This document shows, one piece after another, positions 50,122 to 58,825 of a stretch of DNA of 64,000 nucleotides (position 1 is its first letter; each line of letters begins with the position of its first letter). A program made the translations under genes and the position numbers. Under the pieces are notes generated by a model that was not told the DNA's origin, ran no database searches, and saw nothing but the letters and a program-made list of their open reading frames with translations. Origin of the DNA: Georgenia satyanarayanai (GTDB lineage Bacteria; Actinomycetota; Actinomycetes; Actinomycetales; Actinomycetaceae); contig NZ_VUKC01000001.1 of the NCBI RefSeq assembly GCF_009193135.1, forward strand, positions 372,001-436,000. Direction: 5' to 3'.

Positions 50122-50547
50122 TCAGGCGGGCTCGCGCCAGCCGGGCAGGAGCCGCTCCAGGGCGTCGGGCAGGTCGATCGACTCCCCGTCCCGGCCACCG
50201 GCCCCGAGGACCATCGGCGCCGGGGCGGGGCGCAGGTCGACGCCGCGCACGCGCTCCCGCAGGCCGAGCGGGGCGGTGAGGACGTAGAAGTCGCCCTCCG
50301 TGCTGAGCCCGGCGGAACGGTCGGTGCGCAGGTACCAGCCGGTGAGCGCGGTGCGTGCCTCGCCGCGGCCGCCGTAGCCGCGAACCCGCAGCGGCTCGGC
50401 AGGGAGCCGGTCCCGGGCGACGGCGGCGAACTCGCGGAGCAGCCGGGCGGCCCGCTCGTGCTCGGCGCGCCGACGCTGCTCGAGCATGTCGGCGTGGACG
50501 GCCGCGGCCTCCCGCCGCTGCTCCGCCCAGTCGCGCTCCTCGCTCAC
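50122..50547 (-). CDS. conserved hypothetical protein with helical N-terminus
   Basis: 141 aa. Residues 1-50 are a charged helix (EERDWAEQRREAAAVHADMLEQRR), followed by a compact domain with GWYLRTDRSAGLSTEGDFYVLTAP. Similar small actinobacterial proteins exist but I cannot name a function. It is convergent with the hydrolase gene (14-nt gap) and follows the YihY gene on the minus strand after the hairpin at 50568. Confidence 0.7.
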   Translation of the reverse strand: MSEERDWAEQRREAAAVHADMLEQRRRAEHERAARLLREFAAVARDRLPAEPLRVRGYGGRGEARTALTGWYLRTDRSAGLSTEGDFYVLTAPLGLRERVRGVDLRPAPAPMVLGAGGRDGESIDLPDALERLLPGWREPA

Positions 50548-50567
50548 CGCTCCAGCGTAGACCGCCG

Positions 50568-50607
50568 CCCCGACGGCCCGCCGGAGGGCTCCGGCGGGCC
50601 GTCGGGG
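50568..50607 (-). terminator. strong hairpin downstream of the YihY-like gene
   Basis: Perfect 18-nt arms (50568-50585 and 50590-50607) around GGGC, beginning at the stop codon of the YihY gene and ending 20 nt before the next minus-strand ATG. Confidence 0.85.
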
Positions 50608-51684
50608 TCAGTCGTCGCTGCGCGAGTGCCGGCCGGCGGACGGCGCGGCGTCCCTGTCCTCGGTGCGGCCGTGCGAGCGGCGCAGGGCACGGCCGCGCTC
50701 GATGTCCTCGCGGTGCTGCTCGGCCTTCTTGTCCGAGGCCTTGGTGTCGCGTGCCGGCAGCTGGATGTTCTCCTCGGCCTCGATGCCGGCCTGGAGCTGG
50801 CGGCCGCGTTCGAGCTCGGCGTCGAACTCCGCCCCGAAGAGGAGGGCGAGGTTCATGACGTACAGCCACAGGAGGAAGACGATGACGCCGGCGAGCGCAC
50901 CGTAGGTCTCGTTGTAGCTGCCGAAGTTGGCGACGTAGAACCCGATGCCGACCGTCGCCAGTGCGGCGACGACGATGGCGATGACGGCGCCGAGGCTGAT
51001 CCAGCGGATCTTCGGCTGCTTGACGTTCGGCGCACCGTAGTAGAGCAGCGTGATGATGAGGATGACGATGAGGAGCAGCACCGGCCACTTCGCGATGTTC
51101 CACACGGTCACCGCGGTCGAGCCGAGCCCGATGAGGTCACCCACGGTCTGCGCCACGGGTCCGCTGACGACGAGGATGACGACGGCCGCCGCGACGAGCA
51201 GGAGGAGGACGAGGGTGAGGAGGTAGGTCCACGGGCGCAGCTTCCAGATCGGCCGCCCCTCGGGGATCTCGTAGATCCGGTTCATCGCCTTGGCGAAGGC
51301 GGTGACGTAGTTCGAGGCCGTCCACAGCGCGACGAGGATGCCGATGACGAGGCCGATCCCGGGAGCACCGACGTTGGTGATGCTGTCGATGATCGGGCTG
51401 AGCTGGTCGTAGGTGTCCTCCGGGAGCGTGTCCTGGAGCAGCGTGGTGACCTGCCGGGTGCCCTGCTCCCCCTGGCCGACGAGGGCGAGGATCGACGCCA
51501 GCGCGATGAGCGCGGGGAAGATGGAGAGGACCGCGTAGTACGTCAGGCCGGCGGCGAGCGTCGTGCAGTCGTCCCGGGCGAACTCGCGCAGCGTCTTGCG
51601 CAGGACGTACGTCCAGGACGGCTTGCGGATGTCGGTGGGGGAGTCGGGCTTGGCCGGGTGCTCGGCGTCGTGGCGGTCGCTCAT
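50608..51684 (-). CDS. YihY/UPF0761-family membrane protein
   Basis: 358 aa. A short charged N-terminus is followed by six helices; the motifs DDCTTLAAGLTYYAVLSIFPALIAL and ALWTASNYVTAFAKAMNRIY, and ITLLYYGAPNVKQPKIRW, are family signatures. The C-terminal 70 residues are hydrophilic and charged. Once called RNase BN in error; actual function unknown. ATG at 51684 chosen over the frame start at 51792 from homology. Confidence 0.9.
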   Translation of the reverse strand: MSDRHDAEHPAKPDSPTDIRKPSWTYVLRKTLREFARDDCTTLAAGLTYYAVLSIFPALIALASILALVGQGEQGTRQVTTLLQDTLPEDTYDQLSPIIDSITNVGAPGIGLVIGILVALWTASNYVTAFAKAMNRIYEIPEGRPIWKLRPWTYLLTLVLLLLVAAAVVILVVSGPVAQTVGDLIGLGSTAVTVWNIAKWPVLLLIVILIITLLYYGAPNVKQPKIRWISLGAVIAIVVAALATVGIGFYVANFGSYNETYGALAGVIVFLLWLYVMNLALLFGAEFDAELERGRQLQAGIEAEENIQLPARDTKASDKKAEQHREDIERGRALRRSHGRTEDRDAAPSAGRHSRSDD

Positions 51685-51759
51685 CGTCACTCCTGTCGTC
51701 GCGGTAGGAGTCAGCGTGGGCGCGGCGTGCGGGCTCCGCAACCGGGGGCGCGGGTGGCC

Positions 51760-51765
51760 TACCGT
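51760..51765 (+). promoter_or_regulatory. -10 element (TACCGT), GNAT gene probably leaderless
   Basis: TACCGT ends 7 nt before the ATG at 51773, leaving no room for a ribosome site. Confidence 0.45.
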
Positions 51766-51772
51766 GGGCCCC

Positions 51773-52261
51773 ATGGCTGGTCCCCTCCACATCCGCGCGG
51801 CGCGCCCCGACGACGCCGTCGCCCTCGCCGCCCTCCACGTCCAGGCCTGGCGCGAGACCTACGCCGACGGCGTGCCGGAGCCCGTGTACGCCCGCATGGC
51901 GGAGGAGGGCCCGGGTCGGTGGGCGCAGCGCCTCGAGGACCCCGACGCGGGGGCGACCTGGGTGGGGACGGAGCGGGAGACCGGTGAGCTCGTCGGCTTC
52001 TCCCGGGCCGAGGCCACCGGCACCGGGGAGGTGCGTCCGCTCCTCCTCGCCGGCCTGTACGTCCTGGCCCGCTGGCACGGGCAGGGTCTGGGTCAGGCGC
52101 TGCTCGCGCACGCGATCGGCGACGCGCCCGCCTACCTGTGGGTGGCCGAGGGCAACGGGCGCGCCCAGCGCTTCTACACGCGGAGCGGCTTCGTCCTCGA
52201 CGGCGAGCGCCGCGTCGAGGAGCAGTGGGGCGGCATCGCCGACCTCCGCATGGTCCGGTAG
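51773..52261 (+). CDS. GNAT-family N-acetyltransferase
   Basis: 162 aa. N-terminal IRAARPDDAVALAALHVQAWRETYAD, acetyl-CoA loop RWHGQGLGQALLAHAI (about 104-119) and the C-terminal GNGRAQRFYTRSGFVLDGE. Substrate unknown. Start ATG 51773; the frame continues upstream without support. Confidence 0.9.
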   Translation: MAGPLHIRAARPDDAVALAALHVQAWRETYADGVPEPVYARMAEEGPGRWAQRLEDPDAGATWVGTERETGELVGFSRAEATGTGEVRPLLLAGLYVLARWHGQGLGQALLAHAIGDAPAYLWVAEGNGRAQRFYTRSGFVLDGERRVEEQWGGIADLRMVR

Positions 52262-52268
52262 CCGCCCG

Positions 52269-53402
52269 TCAGGACATGGCGGCGACGGCGTAGACGGCGA
52301 AGACGGCCAGGTGCGCCGCGCCGTGCGTGGCGGTCACCCGCGGGGCGGAGAAGGTCGACACCGACAGCAGGAGGGTCACGCCCAGGAGCAGCAGGTTGAC
52401 CGGCGACTCGGCGAGCACGACCGGCTGCCCGGTGAGCACGCCGATGACGAGGACCGCGGGGATCGTCAGCCCCACCGTGGACACGAGGGCGCCGTGGCAC
52501 AGGTTGCTCACCCGCTGGACCTCCCCGGCCAGGGCGGCGCGCACGGCGGTAATCGACTCGGGCAGGAACACGATCACCGCGATGAGGATCCCGGCCAGGG
52601 CGGTGGGCGCGCCGAGCCGGCCCAGCCCGTCGTCGAGGAGGGCCGCCATGTCATGGGAGAGCAGCACGACCGGCAGCACCGTGGCGACGAGGAGCCCGGC
52701 GCGCACGAGCACCTCGGTGCGGTGCTCCGCGACGACGACTCGCACGCCGGTCCGCACGACCGTGGGCTCGCGCCGCTCGGCCGGCGGGACGACCTCCCGG
52801 AAGTCCCCGGCCTGCGCGCCGGTCTGCCGGGCGAGGAAGAAGGCGTAGAGCACGACCGTGACGAGGACCACCGGCACGGCCTGCCCGGGCGTGTAGGAGC
52901 CCTCGGTGCCGAGGACGGCGGGGACGCCGAGGGCGAGCGCGACGAGCACGACGAGCACGGAGTGGTACTGCGAGGTGCCGGCCCGGTTGGGCGTGAGAGC
53001 GCCGTGCCTGCGTCCGCCGACGAGGAGGGCGAGGCCGACGACGGCGCCGAGGATGATCATCGACACGGCCATGACCGAGTCCCGCGCGATGGTCGCGTGC
53101 TCGCCCGGGCCGAGCATGACGGCGGAGATGAGGATGACCTCGATGACGACGATCGAGAGCGTGAGGACGAGGGAGCCGTAGGGGTCCCCGAGACGGCGGG
53201 CGAGGTGCTCGGCCTCGTGGACGACGCCGAAGGCGCACACGAGGACGACGCCGACGACGACGACGAGCGCCGCGACGAGCACCGCGCTCGGGACGGGCGG
53301 ATCGAGCAGCGAGCCGGACGACACGAGGGCGAGGACGGCGCCCCAGCCGAGCAGGAGCCGCGCGACGGCGGCGGGCGTGAGGATGGGTCGGGCGGTGGAC
53401 AT
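52269..53402 (-). CDS. CaCA-family cation/proton antiporter (ChaA-like)
   Basis: 377 aa with about 11 helices. Two inverted alpha-repeat motifs are visible: VVHEAEHLARRLGDPYGSLVLTLSIVVIEV and VFLPESITAVRAALAGEVQRVSN, with the acidic residues expected for Ca2+ or Na+(K+)/H+ exchange. ATG at 53402 with AGAAGGA upstream; the frame extends to 53591. A -10-like TACCCT on the minus strand (53495-53500) would give a leader of about 85 nt. Confidence 0.9.
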   Translation of the reverse strand: MSTARPILTPAAVARLLLGWGAVLALVSSGSLLDPPVPSAVLVAALVVVVGVVLVCAFGVVHEAEHLARRLGDPYGSLVLTLSIVVIEVILISAVMLGPGEHATIARDSVMAVSMIILGAVVGLALLVGGRRHGALTPNRAGTSQYHSVLVVLVALALGVPAVLGTEGSYTPGQAVPVVLVTVVLYAFFLARQTGAQAGDFREVVPPAERREPTVVRTGVRVVVAEHRTEVLVRAGLLVATVLPVVLLSHDMAALLDDGLGRLGAPTALAGILIAVIVFLPESITAVRAALAGEVQRVSNLCHGALVSTVGLTIPAVLVIGVLTGQPVVLAESPVNLLLLGVTLLLSVSTFSAPRVTATHGAAHLAVFAVYAVAAMS

Positions 53403-53621
53403 GGCGGCCGAGTCCTTCTGACGGGGCCGTCCCCGTGAGCGGGCTGGCGAGCGGGTCGTCCCGGCTCGCGGCGGCAGTCCTTCGCGCCGTGACCAGGGTA
53501 GCGACGACTGTGCGGCCGTGCCGCGCTGGTGACCGGACCCACCACCGGCGAAGCCGTCCGTCGGCGCGAGTGCTGTCGCAGACCTGGGCACACGCGGCCG
53601 AGGAACCTCGCCCCGCTGGGC

Positions 53622-55130
53622 TCAGCGGCGGTCGTCCTCCACGGCCGGCATGACGGCGGTCTCGCCGGACACGGCGTCCATGACCTCGGTCCGCGGCTCG
53701 TCCGCCGGCTGCGGCCGGGCGGGCTTCTCGGCGGCCTCCCCGTCGGTGCCGGGGGTGTCCGCGTCCGCGACGGCGCTCGCGGTGGAGGTCGCCTGCTCGT
53801 CGGCGTCGACGGCGTCCTCCGCCTCGTCGGCGTCCGTCGCTGCGGCGTCGTCCGGCTCGTCGCCGTCGGTCGCTGCTGGGACCTGCGCGTCGTCCTCGAC
53901 GGCCGCCGGCTGGGCGGTGCTCGTCTCGAGCGCGGCCTGGGCGGCGCTCGCCTCGAGCACGGCGGCGTCCCGGTCGGTGACGTCGGAGCCGGCGCCCCCG
54001 GCCGGGTGGGTCGCCGCAGCGTGGGTGCGCGTGGCGAGGACGCCGCGGAGCTCGTTGAGGTAGGTCGTGATGTCCTCGCGCTGCCGCGCGAGGTCGGCGA
54101 TCTCGGCGGCGAGCGTGTCCCGCTCGGCCTGGGCGGCCGCGGCGGCCTCGCGCACCAGGCTCTCGGACTCGGCGCGTGCCTCGGCCAGGACCTGCTCGGC
54201 CTCCTCGCGGGCCTGCTCCACGCGGCGGGCCGCTGCGGCGTCGGCGTCGGCGATAACCGACTCGGTGCGGGCGAGGGACTCGGCGAGGCGGGCCTCGGCG
54301 TCCGCGGCGCGGCGCTCGGTCTCCTCGGCCAGGGCGGTGGTGGCGGCCCGGGCCTCGGCGTGGGCGGCGGCCGCGGCGCGCTCGGTCTCCTCGCGCAGCG
54401 TCGCGGTCTCGAGCTCGGCGCGGTGGCGCAGCTGCTCGGCGCCCGCGCGCGCCTGCTCGAGGAGGTTCTGTGCCTCCTGGTGGAGCGCGGTGGCCTCGGA
54501 CCGGAGGCGGGTCGCCTCCGCCTCCGCGGCGGTCCGCAGCTCGAGGACCTCCCGCTCGGCGGTGGCGCGGGTGAGCGCGAGCTCACGGTCGAGGTCGGCG
54601 CGACGGTGCTGCTCCTCGTCGCGCACGGTCTCCTCGACCCGTGCGGCCTCCCGCTCGGCGGAGGAGACGATCTCCTCCGCCGACCGCTGAGCGACCTCGA
54701 GCGCGGAGCCGGCCTGCCGCTGCGCGTCCTCGAGCGTCTCCTGGGCCTGCCGGCGGGCGGCGGCGAGCCGCGACGCTGCCTCCGACTCGGCGCGCTCCGT
54801 CAGCTCGGCCGCCCGCTGCTCCGCCGCGGCGACCGCCTGCGCCGCCTGGGCACGGGCGCGGTCGACGACACCCGCGGACTGCTCCTCCGCGGACCTCAGC
54901 AGCTGCTCGATGCGCGCCCCGAGGCCCGCGTAGGTGGGCTGGGCACGCTCGCGCAGCTCGCGCTGCGCCTGGGACAGCTCCCCGGACAGCCGCATGGTGC
55001 GCTCGTCGAGGGCCGCCACCTGCTGCCGCGCGCCGGCGAGAGCGGTCTCCAGGGCGTGCATCCGCTGGTCCACCTGCGCGCGGTCGTAGCCGCGCATGAC
55101 CACGGGAAACACGGACTGGTCCTCGCTCAT
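53622..55130 (-). CDS. long coiled-coil protein with DivIVA-like N-terminus
   Basis: 502 aa. The N-terminus FPVVMRGYDRAQVDQRMHALE matches the DivIVA/GpsB-type membrane-targeting start; residues about 25-370 are an almost unbroken Ala/Glu/Arg heptad coiled coil; the last 130 residues are acidic and Thr/Ala-rich. This resembles the Scy/FilP/DivIVA-like cytoskeletal scaffolds of actinobacteria, suggesting a polar growth or division role. Minus-strand -10 TACGCT at 55176-55181 and GGAGGA before the ATG. Divergent from the membrane protein at 55328. Confidence 0.82.
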   Translation of the reverse strand: MSEDQSVFPVVMRGYDRAQVDQRMHALETALAGARQQVAALDERTMRLSGELSQAQRELRERAQPTYAGLGARIEQLLRSAEEQSAGVVDRARAQAAQAVAAAEQRAAELTERAESEAASRLAAARRQAQETLEDAQRQAGSALEVAQRSAEEIVSSAEREAARVEETVRDEEQHRRADLDRELALTRATAEREVLELRTAAEAEATRLRSEATALHQEAQNLLEQARAGAEQLRHRAELETATLREETERAAAAAHAEARAATTALAEETERRAADAEARLAESLARTESVIADADAAAARRVEQAREEAEQVLAEARAESESLVREAAAAAQAERDTLAAEIADLARQREDITTYLNELRGVLATRTHAAATHPAGGAGSDVTDRDAAVLEASAAQAALETSTAQPAAVEDDAQVPAATDGDEPDDAAATDADEAEDAVDADEQATSTASAVADADTPGTDGEAAEKPARPQPADEPRTEVMDAVSGETAVMPAVEDDRR

Positions 55131-55175
55131 CTGTCCTCCAGCTCAGGGGTCGGCACGCTCGTGCGGGCTGTGGTC

Positions 55176-55181
55176 AGCGTA
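55176..55181 (-). promoter_or_regulatory. -10 element (TACGCT) of the coiled-coil gene
   Basis: TACGCT on the minus strand, 45 nt upstream of the ATG at 55130. Confidence 0.4.
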
Positions 55182-55279
55182 ACGGGGGCGCCCGACTGGC
55201 CACCGGGGCGATACTGGGCCCACGCGGGATCGGCGCACTTTGGTCACAACCTGGTAACGCGAGTGTCCGAGCAGCGGCG

Positions 55280-55285
55280 TATCCT
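55280..55285 (+). promoter_or_regulatory. -10 element (TATCCT) of the membrane protein/lipoprotein genes
   Basis: TATCCT lies 42 nt before the GTG at 55328; a strong GGGAGGAAG ribosome site follows. Confidence 0.5.
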
Positions 55286-55327
55286 GGGACGTCGCACCCG
55301 CGCCCACCTGGGAGGAAGCCGCACCCC

Positions 55328-56539
55328 GTGACCCGACGCAGACTGCCCCTGATGCTCGCCCTGGCCGGCACGCTCATCATCCTGGCCTCCGTCGTCGCAG
55401 CCGTCGTCGTGCGCTCTTCCGACACGGCGACGCTCGCGCTCGGTGAGCGTCCCGACGTGCCCGTCGTCGTGACCGGCCCGGGCGTCCTCGACGCCGTCGA
55501 CCCCGACGTCACCGTGCGCGCCACCGCGGGGGACGACGAGCAGGTCGTCCTCGCCATCGGGCGCACCTCGGAGGTCGAGGCGTGGCTCGGGGGCGCGGAC
55601 CACATGCGGGTGACGGGCCTGTCCTCCTGGGAGGAGCTCACCACCGAGGTCGTCACCGCGGACCCCGCCGCCGCTCCCACCGACACCCCGACCGACGCGA
55701 CCGAGGAGCCCGCCGGGCTCCCGAACCCCGCCGGCTCGGACCTGTGGGTCGTCGAGACGGTGGGCACGGGCTCCGCCGAGCTCAGCTGGTCCGACAGCCC
55801 GGGCCGCTGGAGCCTCGTCGCGGCGACCGACGGCACCGGTCCCGCGCCGGAGATCGAGCTCGAGTGGGGCCGCGCGGTGAGCACCCCGTGGCTCGTCCCG
55901 GGGATCGTCGTCGGCGTCCTGGCCCTCGTGGCCGGCGTGACGATGCTCGTGCTCGACGTCCTCGCCCGGCGTGAGGCACGCCGCCGCGAGGACGCGCGAA
56001 CCGAGGGACCCGAGCAGCCGCGGAGCATCACGGACACCGACCCCGGGACCGGGGAACGGCTCACCCGCCGCCAGATCCGCGAGCTCGAGGCGCTCGCCCG
56101 CGCCGAGCACGGCAGGCCGGAGCCGCTGCCGCCGCCCGTCCCGGTCGCGGCAGCCGACGGTGTCCACGCCGACGCCGCCGCGCCCGCCGGCGACGCCGCG
56201 GCCGTGGAGGGACGCGGCACGGAGGCCGAGCCGGAGCAGCCGTCCGACGAGCCGGAGGCCGAGGAGCCCGCGGCCGGGGCCGTCCCCGACGCGGACGAGC
56301 CCCGCGGGGCGGAGCCGCTCGAGCCGGCGCTGGAGGACGCGGCGCCCCAGGAGCCCGAACCCGAGCCGGCCGAGCTCGCACCGGAGGAGCCCGCCACCGT
56401 CCCCGACGGGCCTCCCGAGGACGAGGACTACGAGCCCGCCCCGCCGTCGTGGCGCTCGGTCTGGGGCTTCGGCGGCACCGCCGGCCCCCACACCCCACCC
56501 AGCCAGTCCATGGACGACGACGGAGAGGAGCGACGATGA
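55328..56539 (+). CDS. bitopic membrane protein with acidic Pro-rich cytoplasmic tail, unknown function
   Basis: 403 aa. Helix 1 (about 7-28), an extracellular domain of about 165 residues, helix 2 (about 200-218, WLVPGIVVGVLALVAGVTMLVL), then a cytoplasmic tail of about 180 residues that is Pro/Glu/Ala-rich with the motif TRRQIRELEALARAEHG and the end SWRSVWGFGG. No named family recognised. Coupled by a 4-nt overlap to the lipoprotein gene, so the two products may interact at the membrane. Confidence 0.82.
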   Translation: MTRRRLPLMLALAGTLIILASVVAAVVVRSSDTATLALGERPDVPVVVTGPGVLDAVDPDVTVRATAGDDEQVVLAIGRTSEVEAWLGGADHMRVTGLSSWEELTTEVVTADPAAAPTDTPTDATEEPAGLPNPAGSDLWVVETVGTGSAELSWSDSPGRWSLVAATDGTGPAPEIELEWGRAVSTPWLVPGIVVGVLALVAGVTMLVLDVLARREARRREDARTEGPEQPRSITDTDPGTGERLTRRQIRELEALARAEHGRPEPLPPPVPVAAADGVHADAAAPAGDAAAVEGRGTEAEPEQPSDEPEAEEPAAGAVPDADEPRGAEPLEPALEDAAPQEPEPEPAELAPEEPATVPDGPPEDEDYEPAPPSWRSVWGFGGTAGPHTPPSQSMDDDGEERR

Positions 56540-57594
56540 CCGGCGCCACCCACCACCCCCGGCACAGGGGCGCCCGGCTCGCCGCCGGTGCCGCCGTCAC
56601 CGCGCTGCTCCTCGCGGGCTGCGCGGAGGAGGTCCCGCAGCCGGCGCCCGAGCCGGCCGCCACCGCCCCGCTGCCGGTGCTCGACGAGGACCGCATCGAT
56701 CGGATCCTCGCCGACGTCGAGGAGACGGTCGTCGAGGCGGACGCCGCGCTCGACCCCGATCTCCTCACCGACCGCCTCACCGGTCCGGCCCTGGCGATGC
56801 GCCAGGCCGAGTACCGCCTCAGCACCGCCTCGGACGGGGAGCGCACGCCCACCCCGCTGACGACGAACAGCCAGGTCGAGGTCGTCGCCGCCACCGACGA
56901 GTGGCCCCGGTCGCTGTACGTCGTCTCCCACGTCCCCGACGACGCGAACCTGCCGCTCCTGCTCGTCCTCACCCAGGAGGACGCCCGCAGCCAGTACAAG
57001 CTGTGGTTCTGGACCACGCTGCTGCCCGGGGCCCAGACCCCGAGCACCGCGCGTCCGGACGCCGGCAGCCCGCAGCTCGCGCCGGACGCCGAGGGCCTGG
57101 TCGCCACGCCGCAGCAGACGGTCGCGCGGTACGCCGACCTCCTGTCCGACCCGGACGGCGAGGCCGCCCAGCTCTTCGCCGACGACCCCTTCCGCACCGG
57201 CTACGCCGAGATGATCTCCGCCCTGCGGGCGACCGTGGAGGTCGCCGGCGAGGTGCGCGAGACCTACGGCGTCCGGGAGGGATCCGTCTCGGCCATGCAG
57301 ACCGCCGAGGGCGGTGCGCTCGTCGTCGGCGTCATCGACGGGCGCCTCAACCTGCGCCGCACCGTCGAGGGCTCCACCCTCGAGGCGGGCGGGGACCTCG
57401 GCCTCCTCATGGAGCAGGACCCCCGCATCGACGGTGAGGCCCGCGCCCACTACCTCATCCCCGTCGCCTTCTCCGTGCCGCCGGCGGGCAGCGACGAGCA
57501 GGTCGCCGTGCTCGGCGCGACGCAGGTCCTCGCGAACGTGGGGGAGAGCGACCAGGCCCCCGAGGATGCGGGGGACGGCGACGGCGAGGGGTAA
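56536..57594 (+). CDS. lipoprotein of unknown function
   Basis: 352 aa. Lipobox LLLAGC (Cys about residue 29), a short Pro/Ala linker, then a folded domain of about 310 residues (ILADVEETVVEADAALDPDLL, RLTGPALAMRQAEYRL, LNLRRTVEG). I recognise no catalytic motif. ATG at 56536 overlaps the upstream TGA with AGAGGAG before it. Next gene follows after 41 nt. Confidence 0.82.
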   Translation: MTGATHHPRHRGARLAAGAAVTALLLAGCAEEVPQPAPEPAATAPLPVLDEDRIDRILADVEETVVEADAALDPDLLTDRLTGPALAMRQAEYRLSTASDGERTPTPLTTNSQVEVVAATDEWPRSLYVVSHVPDDANLPLLLVLTQEDARSQYKLWFWTTLLPGAQTPSTARPDAGSPQLAPDAEGLVATPQQTVARYADLLSDPDGEAAQLFADDPFRTGYAEMISALRATVEVAGEVRETYGVREGSVSAMQTAEGGALVVGVIDGRLNLRRTVEGSTLEAGGDLGLLMEQDPRIDGEARAHYLIPVAFSVPPAGSDEQVAVLGATQVLANVGESDQAPEDAGDGDGEG

Positions 57595-57635
57595 CGTCGT
57601 CGTCAGGACCTCACCGCACAGAGCAAGGATCACCG

Positions 57636-58553
57636 ATGAGCCAGCCCTCGATCAACCTTCACGGAGCCGTCGACCTCTCGGCCCTGGCCCGCCCGCCACA
57701 GTCGGCGGCCCCCGCAGGCGACGGTGACGCGACCGACGCGCCGATCGTCGTCGACGTCACCGAGGCGACCTTCCAGCAGACCGTCGAGCTGTCGATGCGT
57801 GTGCCGGTCGTCGTCGAGGTGTCGGCCGCGTACGCCGGCGGCCCGTCCGCGGTGCTCGCCAAGGTCGCCACCGACCTCGGCGGGCGCTTCCAGCTCGCCC
57901 GGGTCGATGTCGAGGCGAGCCCGCAGATCGCCCAGGCCTTCCAGGTGCAGGCGGTGCCGACCGTCGTCGCCATCGTCCGCGGTCAGCCCGTCCCGCTGTA
58001 CCAGGGCGACTACCCCGAGGAGCAGCTGCGCGCCGTCATCGACGAGCTGCTGCGCGTCGCCGCCCAGGCCGGGGTGACCGGCACCGTGAGCGGCGGCGCC
58101 GCCGAGGAGGAGCCGGCCGCACCGGAGGAGCCGCCGCTGCCCCCGCTCCACGCGGAGGCACTGGAGGCCATCGAGCGCGAGGACTACGCCGCCGCGGCGG
58201 ACGCCTACCGGCGTGCGCTCAAGGAGAACCCGGGTGACCACGAGGCCACCGCCGCCCTCGCGCAGGTCGAGCTCATCATCCGCACGTCCAGCGCCGGCGG
58301 CCTGCAGGCCGTCACGGACGCCGAGGGCGCGCCGTTCACCGACGTCGCCGCCCACCTCGCCGCTGCCGACGCCGAGGTCGCGGCCGGTCAGGCGCGGGCC
58401 GCGTTCGACCGGCTCATCGCCGTCGTCCGCGCGACCGCGGGGGAGGACCGCGAGGAGGCGCGCAAGCGCATCGTCGAGTACTTCGAGATCGTCGGCCCGA
58501 CCGACCCCGCAGTGGCAGAGGCCCGCAGGAACCTAGCCAGCGCCCTCTACTAG
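57636..58553 (+). CDS. thioredoxin-fold/TPR protein lacking CxxC (chaperedoxin CnoX-like)
   Basis: 305 aa cytoplasmic protein. The thioredoxin domain (about 38-145, VVVDVTEATFQQTVE, AFQVQAVPTVVAIVRGQPV with the cis-Pro) has AYAGGPS where the CxxC site would be, so it cannot act as a dithiol oxidoreductase. The C-terminal part (about 165-300) has TPR-like helices (ALEAIEREDYAAAADAYRRALKENPGD). This matches the CnoX/YbbN architecture, which protects client proteins. Followed by the IS110 element. Confidence 0.88.
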   Translation: MSQPSINLHGAVDLSALARPPQSAAPAGDGDATDAPIVVDVTEATFQQTVELSMRVPVVVEVSAAYAGGPSAVLAKVATDLGGRFQLARVDVEASPQIAQAFQVQAVPTVVAIVRGQPVPLYQGDYPEEQLRAVIDELLRVAAQAGVTGTVSGGAAEEEPAAPEEPPLPPLHAEALEAIEREDYAAAADAYRRALKENPGDHEATAALAQVELIIRTSSAGGLQAVTDAEGAPFTDVAAHLAAADAEVAAGQARAAFDRLIAVVRATAGEDREEARKRIVEYFEIVGPTDPAVAEARRNLASALY

Positions 58554-58639
58554 CAGGAACGCCCCCCGCCCCGCCCGTTACCTTCTTCGTAGCTCCGATG
58601 GTTCGGGGTTCTGGTCGCCAGGTCCGGTATGACTGTCTG

Positions 58640-58820
58640 CCCCTATCGTTCGCATGATCCGGGGGGTGTTGTCGCCGGGTCTGGTGGCGTGGGGTGACCG
58701 CTGATAGGGACGCGGCCGCTGACTGACCGTTGGGTCGGGAAGCAGGTCTCTTCGTAACGTGGGTGTCGGCTTCCTGCGCCAGACTGCGGCCAGCGAAGAC
58801 TGGGCTCGCAGAGGAGAACA
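58640..58820 (+). ncRNA. candidate bridge RNA of the IS110 element
   Basis: In the IS110 group the left non-coding end encodes a bridge RNA that pairs with donor and target DNA. Here this region can form two hairpins: CCCTATC (58641-58647) with GATAGGG (58703-58709), and GGAAGC (58738-58743) with GCTTCC (58769-58774). The GATAGGGAC string also occurs at the right end (60029-60037), as a donor-binding guide might. Ends and loops are inferred, not proved. Confidence 0.35.
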
Positions 58821-58825
58821 GGGAG

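Noticed and set aside
53403-53621. Riboswitch upstream of the cation antiporter
   Set aside because: I looked for a yybP-ykoY-like Mn2+ aptamer on the minus strand and did not find its conserved core.
58561-58640. Truncated copy of the palindromic repeat left of the IS
   Set aside because: Only a short C-rich stretch and TACCTTCTTCG resemble it; similarity is too weak to call.
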